DNA of 64,000 nucleotides from contig JAGWYN010000003.1 in assembly GCA_018969295.1 (NCBI GenBank), forward strand, positions 124,001 through 188,000, written 5' to 3'. The position numbers were made by a program, and so were the translations under genes. Positions 26,708-33,983 of the stretch are shown here, one piece after another. This stretch comes from Chloroflexota bacterium. GTDB taxonomy: Bacteria; Chloroflexota; Anaerolineae; Caldilineales; Caldilineaceae. A model generated the notes under the pieces. It saw only the letters and a list, made by a program, of their open reading frames with translations, was not told where the DNA came from and did no database searches. Within the stretch, counting starts at the first letter, position 1. Each line of letters starts with the position of its first letter.

Positions 26708-28291
26708 ATGTCTGATCCGATGCCAGCTGGCGTGCACGTGACTGGCGCCAGCTCACCTGCTGTCACCGCAGTGTTGACCCCAGAGACACTCGCTTTTGTG
26801 GCTGACCTACATCGCCAGTTCAATGCCCGTCGCATCGAACTGCTCGCCGCACGCCGCCTGCGTCAGCAGCGTTTTGATGCCGGCGAACTTCCTGGATTCC
26901 TGCCCGAGACCGCAGCGATTCGGAACGCTGACTGGCAAGTAGCGCCTGCGCCTGCCGATCTCAACGACCGCCGGGTAGAGATCACCGGGCCGGTCGAGCG
27001 CAAGATGATGATCAACGCGCTCAATTCAGGGGCCAACGTCTTCATGGCTGACTTTGAAGACGCCCTCTCCCCGACCTGGGCCAACGTGATCGACGGCCAG
27101 ATCAACTGCAGCGACGCGATTCGCCGCACCATCTCCTTTGAAAACCCTGACGGCCGGCGCTATACCCTCAATGAGACTGTGGCAACCCTGGTCGTCCGCC
27201 CGCGTGGGTGGCATCTGGTCGAAAAACATCTCCTGGTGGATGACGAACCTGTCTCGGCCAGCCTGTTCGATTTTGGACTCTATTTCTTTCGCAACGCCGC
27301 CGAACTGCTGGCGCGCGGCAGCGGCCCCTACTTCTATCTCCCCAAGCTCGAAAGCCACCTGGAGGCCCGGCTCTGGAACGACGTCTTCGTCGCTGCCCAG
27401 GACGCGCTGGGCATCGCACGCGGCACGGTGCGGGCCACAGTATTGATCGAGACGTTGCTGGGCGCGCTGGAGATGGAGGAAATTCTTTACGAACTGCGCC
27501 AACATGCCGCAGGCCTCAACGCCGGCCGCTGGGACTACATCTTCAGCGTGATCAAAAAATTTGCCGCCAATCCCCGCCAGATCCTGCCCGATCGTGCCCA
27601 GGTGACCATGACAGTGCCCTTCATGCGCGCGTACACCGAGCGCATGGTCCATGTCTGCCACCGCCACGGCGCCCATGCCATTGGGGGGATGGCCGCCTTC
27701 ATCCCAAATCGGCGCGACCCAGAGGTGACGCAGAACGCGCTCCGCAAGGTGCGCGAGGACAAACTGCGCGAGTTCAACGACGGCTGCGATGGAACATGGG
27801 TGGCACACCCCGATCTGGTGCCGGTCGTGCTGGAGATTGCCGGCAACTATCTGGGCGACCGCCCCAACCAAAAGGAACGCCTGCGCGGCGACGTGCAAGT
27901 GGTCGACAGCCAAATCACCGCCATTGCCGTCCCTGGCGGCACGATCACAGAAGCCGGGCTGCGGCTCAACATCAGCGTGGCCTTGCAGTACCTGAACGCC
28001 TGGCTGCTCGGCAACGGTGCGGCAGCCATCAACAACCTGATGGAGGACGCAGCCACCGCCGAGATCTCGCGCTCGCAGATCTGGCAGTGGATCCGCCATG
28101 CAGCTGTGCTCGACGATGGACGGGCTGTCACCCGCGAACTCTATGCCCAGCTGCGCGATGAAGAGCTGGCCAAGCTGGGAGGCCGTTCGGCTGGCCGCTA
28201 CGCAGACGCCGTGACCCTTCTCGACCGACTCTGTCTGGACGATACATTTGTCGAATTTCTGACCCTGATCGCCTACGACGCGCTGGAGTAG
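26708..28291 (+). CDS. aceB: malate synthase A
   Basis: The 527-residue product starts at the ATG at 26708 behind ACAGGAGTG. The length fits the malate synthase A form. Conserved segments include VEITGPVERKMMINALNSGA, VFMADFEDALSPTW, VRPRGWHL with the catalytic Arg, PYFYLPKLESHLEARLW, VLIETL, GRWDYIFS and HAIGGMAAFIPNRRDP. The C-terminal helical plug also holds the catalytic Asp region of the family. It condenses glyoxylate with acetyl-CoA to malate. With two acetyl-CoA synthetases upstream it forms an acetate-assimilation locus, yet isocitrate lyase is not in this window. Confidence 0.96.
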   Translation: MSDPMPAGVHVTGASSPAVTAVLTPETLAFVADLHRQFNARRIELLAARRLRQQRFDAGELPGFLPETAAIRNADWQVAPAPADLNDRRVEITGPVERKMMINALNSGANVFMADFEDALSPTWANVIDGQINCSDAIRRTISFENPDGRRYTLNETVATLVVRPRGWHLVEKHLLVDDEPVSASLFDFGLYFFRNAAELLARGSGPYFYLPKLESHLEARLWNDVFVAAQDALGIARGTVRATVLIETLLGALEMEEILYELRQHAAGLNAGRWDYIFSVIKKFAANPRQILPDRAQVTMTVPFMRAYTERMVHVCHRHGAHAIGGMAAFIPNRRDPEVTQNALRKVREDKLREFNDGCDGTWVAHPDLVPVVLEIAGNYLGDRPNQKERLRGDVQVVDSQITAIAVPGGTITEAGLRLNISVALQYLNAWLLGNGAAAINNLMEDAATAEISRSQIWQWIRHAAVLDDGRAVTRELYAQLRDEELAKLGGRSAGRYADAVTLLDRLCLDDTFVEFLTLIAYDALE

Positions 28292-28302
28292 ACGCGCCGC
28301 AT

Positions 28303-28342
28303 CTGGGAGCCGGGCCGCCACACTCAGCGGCCTCGCTCCCAG
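28303..28342. terminator. bidirectional terminator between aceB and the PLD-like gene
   Basis: ctgggagc (28303-28310) pairs with gctcccag (28335-28342), and ggccgc (28313-28318) with gcggcc (28327-28332). It overlaps the last codons of the minus-strand gene. A T-run is lacking. Confidence 0.5.
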
Positions 28343-30225
28343 TCATGCGCGAACACAGCGCCCAGCCAGCCATACAGGTCGGCGCTTTCGACCAAAAGCA
28401 CGGCTTCCCGATTCAGCTTGTAGCTGCCCTCGCTGCCGTTGAGGCTCCCCACGGCCGACCACCACTGCCCCCCGACGTGCAGCAAGAGCAGCTTGGCATG
28501 GATGCCCCCCGCAGTCGGGTTGCCGATCCTGGCGGCCAAATCCAACCCTTCGGCGGCAGCGACCCCACTCACGTAGTCGATGGTGGCCTGGTTGTTGCGC
28601 GGGGACTCTGGATCGTCGAAAAAACTGTCCAACAACAGCCGCACCCGGGCCCCCCGCCGAGCAGCGGCCAAGACCGCCTCCAGCCGAGGATTGGGGTCTG
28701 CGATGGGGTTGCTGGTGGTCGGACCAAAGAACTTCTGCTCTGCCATCTGCATCAACAAAATTTCGTCGCCAGCCCCAGCCTGCGCCAACAAGGCCAGGAA
28801 GCCGCTGTCGGGGCGCAGGGCATTCTCTGGGGCGCTGAGCAGCTGTAGGGCAAGCTGGCCGGAGAAGGAAAGAGGGAGGGTGAAGGGAGCGTCGGCGACG
28901 ACAAAAAGAGGCGGGGGCGGCAGCTGAAAATCGGACGGAGGCGCCCCGTAGCGTGGGTGGGCTGCGGTATAGGGAAAGAGATCGGCAAAAAGCTCGGGAC
29001 GCCAGTCGGCCGCAAACATCTGCTGCAGTGCGGCGACGGCACTGGGCGCATCGGTAAACAAGAAAAAACCGCGGCGGCCGCCAACGGGTTCCCCTGTCGG
29101 CAGAGGGGCTGCGTTGAGGGTGAGGTTGTCTGTGCCGACAAAGACCTGGCGGCCATCGGCGATCGCGTACTTGGCATGCAAGTAACGATAGCGCCGTCTG
29201 TAGCCGGCAGGGGCACTGTCCTTGACGGCCAGATAACGGACATCGCCCCCTGCTTCGGCGATCTGCTGCACACACCATTTCTGGGTGTCCGTGATGCCAC
29301 CGGGCGGGGCGCCGTCGAGCAGAAGCCGCAGACGAAGGCCACTGCGCGCTTTGTCGGCCAATAGGGTCGCCAAAGCGGGGTGCTCGAAGGTGTAAAGGCT
29401 CAGATCCAGTGTGTGGGTGGCGCTGGCCAAAAAGGAGGCGAGGGGCACATAGAGTCCTTCAGGGCCGACGGCAGCTGTCCAGTGGCTGTCTTCCTGCCCT
29501 TGCTGCGGCCACAGCCCATCGGCGGCCGACCAGCCTCCCCAGCCGGGCTGGCGGATGCGGCGCCCCCACTGGCTGTCGGACAGATCGCCGGCCCAGTCGC
29601 TGGCACGGTCTGTGTCGACCGGCAGCCCGCTGAAAGGGTCCAGTTTGCGTTGCCAGATCTGGCCGGCGCTGCTGGCCAGGTCGCGCGTGTAGAGGCTGGC
29701 CGGAGGGCCCAGCCAGCCACGCTCTTGCAGCGCCGCGTCGCCGTAGAGCAGCGTGTCGACGACGGCAGCGCTGCCATCGCGCAGGCGGAGCGCGCCGCCG
29801 CTGTTGCGGAGCGTGAGCGAACCGGAGAGCTGAAGGGCCGAATTGTCGGAGGCCGACCAGCTGCAGCCCGCTTCCTCGCCGAAGCTGAGACGGAAGCTGG
29901 CGGTGCTGGCGGTGCACCAGATGCGCTGGCCTGGCTCCAACCGCAGCGGGGTGTCCAGAGGAAAAGAAGCACTCCGGGTGTCTGCCTCCAACATCCAGCC
30001 CGCCAACGGCTGGCTCTGGCCGCCGGTATTCCACAGCAAAATCGCTTCATCGGGTTCGTAGCTGACCATGCTGTCAATGTAGGCGGCGGCGATCAGGATT
30101 TTCGGCGGCGGCGGGCCGAAGATCAGCGGCAGGAAGAGCGGGCCAGGGGGAGCAGGCTGCGGGACACCCAGCCCCCCACTCACACAGACAAAGAGCCAAA
30201 GTGCAGGCAAGAAAGCCATCTGCAT
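28324..30225 (-). CDS. exported phospholipase D-like protein with lamin-tail-like domain
   Basis: The 633-residue product starts at the ATG at 30225; MQMAFLPALWLFVCVSGG is a signal peptide. Residues about 45-160 resemble a lamin-tail beta-sandwich (SYEPDEAILLWNTGG, LAGWMLE). Two PLD half-domains follow. The first HKD motif is complete (YLHAKYAIADGRQVFVGTDN). The second reads GIHAKLLLLHVGG, with the Asp position changed to His, though the downstream VGSLNGSEGS is kept. PLD enzymes cleave or transfer phosphodiester bonds; the exported form suggests an extracellular nuclease or lipase, but the substrate is unknown. It converges on malate synthase. Confidence 0.83.
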   Translation of the reverse strand: MQMAFLPALWLFVCVSGGLGVPQPAPPGPLFLPLIFGPPPPKILIAAAYIDSMVSYEPDEAILLWNTGGQSQPLAGWMLEADTRSASFPLDTPLRLEPGQRIWCTASTASFRLSFGEEAGCSWSASDNSALQLSGSLTLRNSGGALRLRDGSAAVVDTLLYGDAALQERGWLGPPASLYTRDLASSAGQIWQRKLDPFSGLPVDTDRASDWAGDLSDSQWGRRIRQPGWGGWSAADGLWPQQGQEDSHWTAAVGPEGLYVPLASFLASATHTLDLSLYTFEHPALATLLADKARSGLRLRLLLDGAPPGGITDTQKWCVQQIAEAGGDVRYLAVKDSAPAGYRRRYRYLHAKYAIADGRQVFVGTDNLTLNAAPLPTGEPVGGRRGFFLFTDAPSAVAALQQMFAADWRPELFADLFPYTAAHPRYGAPPSDFQLPPPPLFVVADAPFTLPLSFSGQLALQLLSAPENALRPDSGFLALLAQAGAGDEILLMQMAEQKFFGPTTSNPIADPNPRLEAVLAAARRGARVRLLLDSFFDDPESPRNNQATIDYVSGVAAAEGLDLAARIGNPTAGGIHAKLLLLHVGGQWWSAVGSLNGSEGSYKLNREAVLLVESADLYGWLGAVFAHDWERGR

Positions 30226-30398
30226 CGATCCCGTTCTCTTGGGCACGCGACATTCAAAGACATCCCAGCTCGCCCTGAGACTCCCCATCCAGCAAGAGCG
30301 GTTGGGAGAGCGATTTCCATCCACATCCCACTGTAGCATGGGGGAATGAGAAATTTCTAGTGACGGAGAGTGCCCCTTTCGTCGATCTGACGGGTTGT

Positions 30399-30422
30399 CC
30401 AACTCGACCGCCAACTCGACCG
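30399..30422. repeat. 12-bp tandem duplication at the edge of the VOC fragment
   Basis: ccaactcgaccg is present twice, at 30399-30410 and 30411-30422, at the left boundary of the duplicated VOC fragment. It may mark the junction. Confidence 0.7.
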
Positions 30423-30543
30423 CCATTCCCTGCCGCCTACCTGCGCATCCTGGTGCCGAACGTAGACGACTGCTGGCAGCTGGTCAACGCAATGGGTGCG
30501 CGCATCCTGGTGCCCATTGCCGACCGCCACTACGGGCTGCGTG
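30421..30543 (+). pseudogene. truncated duplicate of the VOC-family gene
   Basis: About 120 bp match the interior of the intact VOC gene at 33316-33440 almost base for base, with a handful of substitutions (for example gactgc for gactac). The fragment encodes the PAAYLRI, VPNVDD and WQLVNAMGARILVPIADR part. Identity stops abruptly after gctgcgtg near 30543, where the copy at 33441 continues into gatttcatcttc. It has no start or stop of its own. The right end lies within the 3' end of the minus-strand AAA ATPase gene. Confidence 0.88.
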
Positions 30544-31885
30544 GCGCCATAGCGGCTTGCGTTATCGCTGCCATTTCGCCGAATTCGTCGCCGAAAAAGT
30601 CTTTGGGCCAGTTCGTGATGTTGCCGAAGAGATCGACGTCGAGCGAGACGAGCCGTGAACCTTCGGCAACAGTATCGCAGAAATACAGGGCAGTCTCCTT
30701 CGGGGTTACGGCTTGCTCGGCAACCCGGCGCTGGAGTCTTCGCAGCAGATGCTCACTGTGGCTTTCAACTACGATTTGTATGTGGCGATTCCGCATGGCA
30801 TCGATGAACACGTCGGCAAGGCCGGACTGGGCAGACGGATACAAGTGAATCTCCGGCTGCTCAAGCAGAACGATGGAACCTTCGGGCGCATAGTAACAAA
30901 GCACCAGGACGGGCAAGATCTGTGAGACGCCAAACCCAACATCAGTGATCAAGACTTTCGCAGAGGAAGGTGTTTTTTGCACGACCACCTGATAAATGCT
31001 GCTGTCCTGAGCGACGGGTTCCATGGAGAAAGAATGAATCAATCCTAGCTCTTGCAGCCAACGTGCTACTCGCTGCTCGAGTGTCAGGCGTTTTTTCCTG
31101 TAGCCGGGAGAGATGTCGGCCCCACGCGTGCGCGCCGCCAACAGCGCGTCAACCACACGTTCGCCGCGCCGTCCCATATCTGCTGGCTCTGAGCCCTTCC
31201 ACGCATAATACCGCTGCGGGAACTCCCGCAATGGTCCCAGATAGTAGACCTGGCCAAATAGGTTCTCGAATGCCAGCTGCAGTTGGGACAGAAAACCGGC
31301 ATTCTGATAATAGGCATAGACCTGGTCAGGAAAGCCATAGAACTTGACTGGAGAAGGGATTTCCCATGGCCGTCCCTGCGTGCGGACAAAGCGGAAATCG
31401 CTGCTCTCGCTGGTCAACTCGTATTTGCCGCCGCTTGGCCCTTTGCGCCCCAGCCTGAACCTATGGTCTGGCATACCGTATTCGAGACTGGACACGGCCA
31501 GGCGATCCGAGCCGTTCTCACCCAGCTCACAAGCAAAAGCCAACTGCTGGGTCGTAAAGAGCAGCTGGCTGTTGTCCTCCGGTCTTGTCACCTGAAGTTG
31601 TCTGGCAAGATTCCATTGTACGGCAAAAGCCATCGTTCCGGGGCGCTCATGGCCGTAGACGACGTCGCGAAAACTGCCCAGATTCGTCAGGCTCTTTTCG
31701 TCACCAAACTCCAGGACTTGTGCACGATCCGTTGATTCGATCGTTTGCTTGAGCATGAGCAGCAGTTGAAGTATGCTGGTCTTGCCTGAGCTGTTGGCGC
31801 CGAACAGGCCTGTGATTGGCGCCAGACGCATTGCCTCCACAGATTTCCAGGACTTGAAATTCGTAAAGCTGAGTTCAGTAACCAT
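30530..31885 (-). CDS. AAA family ATPase (DUF3696-like)
   Basis: The 451-residue product starts at the ATG at 31885. It is an SMC/OLD-like ATPase: LSFTNFKSWKSVE at the N-terminus, Walker A GANSSGKTS, signature-type DVGFGVSQILP, Walker B SIVLLEQPEIHLYP and a His switch near IQIVVESHSEHLLRRLQRR. The C-terminal FFGDEFGEMAAITQAAM matches the DUF3696-type end. The final residues APRSP come from the VOC fragment, so the natural C-terminus has been replaced or lost. Relatives are stand-alone ATPases or parts of two-gene defence or toxin systems. No partner gene is present. Base composition is less GC-rich than the core genes. Confidence 0.85.
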   Translation of the reverse strand: MVTELSFTNFKSWKSVEAMRLAPITGLFGANSSGKTSILQLLLMLKQTIESTDRAQVLEFGDEKSLTNLGSFRDVVYGHERPGTMAFAVQWNLARQLQVTRPEDNSQLLFTTQQLAFACELGENGSDRLAVSSLEYGMPDHRFRLGRKGPSGGKYELTSESSDFRFVRTQGRPWEIPSPVKFYGFPDQVYAYYQNAGFLSQLQLAFENLFGQVYYLGPLREFPQRYYAWKGSEPADMGRRGERVVDALLAARTRGADISPGYRKKRLTLEQRVARWLQELGLIHSFSMEPVAQDSSIYQVVVQKTPSSAKVLITDVGFGVSQILPVLVLCYYAPEGSIVLLEQPEIHLYPSAQSGLADVFIDAMRNRHIQIVVESHSEHLLRRLQRRVAEQAVTPKETALYFCDTVAEGSRLVSLDVDLFGNITNWPKDFFGDEFGEMAAITQAAMAPRSP

Positions 31886-32639
31886 GGGACTACTCCATCA
31901 CTGGCCGCAAACAGCTCAGGCTGCACATCTCTGGTTCTTGTCTCTGCATTTGCCAGGCGTAGGATTTCCGACCAACTTTTCACCAGTCCATTGTACACTA
32001 ACTTTGCACTTTAAGAACCAGATAGAGCCAATTGGCCAATTGTGCGCCACGCACGCTGACCATGATCCACATGGTTAATCTGCATGGCACTGACGAAAAA
32101 CAAGCCGAGTTACAAAAGTTTTGTTGTGTCAATGCCATGCACACGGGTATATCTGACTGCACAATTCATTGCGGTATTCCGAATCAATTCACAAAATGAT
32201 TAGCCAACAGAATCCCATTCTAGACACACAGGGATCAAGCAACTAACTCTGCAACGATCTCTTCTATCCTCTGTAACGAAAAAGTACTGGCGATCATTAG
32301 AGATCGCATGAAAACAGATCGAAATTCTAATTGCACCCACCGCCCGAACGTTTCAAGTAAACGCATTGGTCGGGAATTAAGCACTTTCAGAATTTGTCAA
32401 GCAGATTTTGCGTCCAAAGCCTTAAAATTCAGGAGCCGATCAGCCTCATAATCTTAAAGTTTCAAGCCATTACTTGCGTAGTAGAGACGCAACATCAGAG
32501 CAAACATAAACTCTGTAGTTGGAAACCAGCGAACTTGTGGATTTGCAGCCGTTTTGGTATGAAAAGCGCATGTGACAATACATAAAAGCAGTTTTGTGCA
32601 TGCGGCGATGCTTGATTTGACATTTCTGTGAAATGCTTA
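31886..32639. other. AT-rich gap without a supported gene
   Basis: About 750 bp, clearly richer in A and T than the rest of the window. The only short frame worth noting is at 32366-32235 on the minus strand: 43 residues ending FSLQRIEEIVAELVA. It has no recognisable ribosome-binding site or family and may be a remnant. The promoter of the ATPase should lie near 31900-32000. The composition suggests foreign origin. Confidence 0.5.
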
Positions 32640-32965
32640 ATTTCCGACCGATGCATTTATTCAAGAGTGCTACCCCGTCGCGAAATGCAGGCGAATCGCC
32701 ATACAATTCGTCGGCAGCCAACCACTGGAAAGGCAAACTGTCCCGTTCCACGGCGACCTGCAACAATTTCAGCCCAATTTCGGGCTTGGTTTGAATAGAC
32801 TTCACCCCACGCAAATTGATCGCGACGATGAAACGCAGGCACCAAAAAATCGAAATACGTCTCCAATTTTGCTACAAACTGCTCTACATCGTGCTCGCTC
32901 AAATTGCATTCTGGCGCAGGGCAAGTTTCGCTTATCAGAAATCCGGGTACAATTCTCTTCGTCAT
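32640..32965 (-). pseudogene. IS701-family transposase remnant with internal deletion
   Basis: Reading from 32965 leftwards, the start MTKRIVPGFLISETCPAPEC and EHDVEQFVAKLETYFD, ending FAWGEV, match the copy at 40676. The sequence then jumps, out of frame, to QTKPEIGLKLLQVAVERDSL and FQWLAADELYGDSPAFRDGVALL, so roughly 400 bp of the middle, including most of the DDE core, is missing. Both IS701 remnants lose homology near the same RDGVA codons. It cannot make an active enzyme. The upstream sequence aaaaggagacaat is shared with the other copy. Confidence 0.85.
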
Positions 32966-33099
32966 GCGATTGTCTCCTTTTCACTGGATATGCGTTGGAG
33001 AACAATGTCATGACTTCTTGGCCATCCAGCTTACCGAAGCGCAACCTTGCGCTGTAATACTAAAAGATACCTCAAAGCCATCGCAACCAAGGAACCGCC

Positions 33100-33504
33100 A
33101 TGAGCAACTATGTACCTTCAACCGAACAGCTTGTCTCCGAGATCGTCTGTCGCGACGTGCAACGCTCTGCCGCCTTCTACCGCCAGTTGGGTTTCGAGAT
33201 GGTGCGCGACGACGGCGACTTTGCGATCGTGGCGTGGGAGGGTCACCAACTCTTCCTCGGCGAACTGGCCTCGTTCCACAACCACGAGGTGGAGCATGTC
33301 GAACTGCCGCCCATCCCGCCATTCCCTGCCGCCTACCTGCGCATCATGGTGCCGAACGTAGACGACTACTGGCAGCTGGTCAACGCAATGGGTGCGCGCA
33401 TCCTGGTGCCAATTGCCGACCGCTACTACGGCCTGCGTGATTTCATCTTCGCCGACCCAGATGGGTACGGCCTCCGCTTTGCAAGCGCTTCCAAGAAAGA
33501 GTGA
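33100..33504 (+). CDS. VOC-family (glyoxalase/bleomycin-resistance fold) protein
   Basis: The 134-residue product starts at the ATG at 33100. It has a single betaalphabetabetabeta-type pair of modules: SEIVCRDVQRSAAFYRQLGFEMV, then YLRIMVPNVDDYWQLV, and the C-terminal FIFADPDGYGLRFA with the DPDG turn seen across the family. VOC proteins bind a metal or small ligand and include resistance proteins and lyases; the substrate is not evident. It is followed 8 bp later by a TIGR03792-like gene, likely one transcript. A truncated copy lies at 30421. Confidence 0.85.
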   Translation: MSNYVPSTEQLVSEIVCRDVQRSAAFYRQLGFEMVRDDGDFAIVAWEGHQLFLGELASFHNHEVEHVELPPIPPFPAAYLRIMVPNVDDYWQLVNAMGARILVPIADRYYGLRDFIFADPDGYGLRFASASKKE

Positions 33505-33512
33505 GGTGTCCG

Positions 33513-33839
33513 ATGATCGTCGAATTTATCACAGTTACCTGCCCGCCCGGCAAGCGCGATGCCTTCATCCAGCGCGACGACGAGGTGTGGACCGCTGGTC
33601 TGATGACCCAGCCTGCTTTCCTGGGCAAGGAAGTCTGGACCGATCCGAACGACCCGGACAAAGTCTACCTGGCCATTCACCTCAAGTCGCGCGAACTGCT
33701 GAATGCGATTCCCCTGTCGTTCTGCGAGGAAATGGACGCGGCCATGGGCGACCTGCTGATGCCGATCCATTCGGTAATTCTCGACGTGACGCTGCCGGAC
33801 GCGCGGTATCGGCAGGAGGAGATGGCAGGTGGCAAATAG
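33513..33839 (+). CDS. TIGR03792-like small protein
   Basis: The 108-residue product starts at the ATG at 33513, eight bases after the VOC stop, with GAGGTG upstream. The sequence MIVEFITVTCPPGKRDAFIQ then DDEVWTAGLMTQPAFLGKEVW matches the TIGR03792 family, described mainly from cyanobacteria and related to the ferredoxin-like dimeric alpha-beta barrel (antibiotic biosynthesis monooxygenase fold). Function is unknown. Pairing with a VOC protein suggests a shared small-molecule role, which is inference. Confidence 0.75.
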   Translation: MIVEFITVTCPPGKRDAFIQRDDEVWTAGLMTQPAFLGKEVWTDPNDPDKVYLAIHLKSRELLNAIPLSFCEEMDAAMGDLLMPIHSVILDVTLPDARYRQEEMAGGK

Positions 33840-33983
33840 CAAGTGGTGAGGGGATAGGCTCTCTGAGCTGACTTGAGTGAGAACTTTTCTCCTATTTCAA
33901 AATGTATCCGGGACTGAACACCGAAGATAGATCTTCCCGCTCATGGTTGCCGCTGTGGATCCAACGTCCGTCCGGCGTCATCG

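Noticed and set aside
32235..32366. 43-residue minus-strand frame ending FSLQRIEEIVAELVA in the AT-rich gap
   Set aside because: No ribosome-binding site, no family recognised and low-GC filler around it; kept only as a note.
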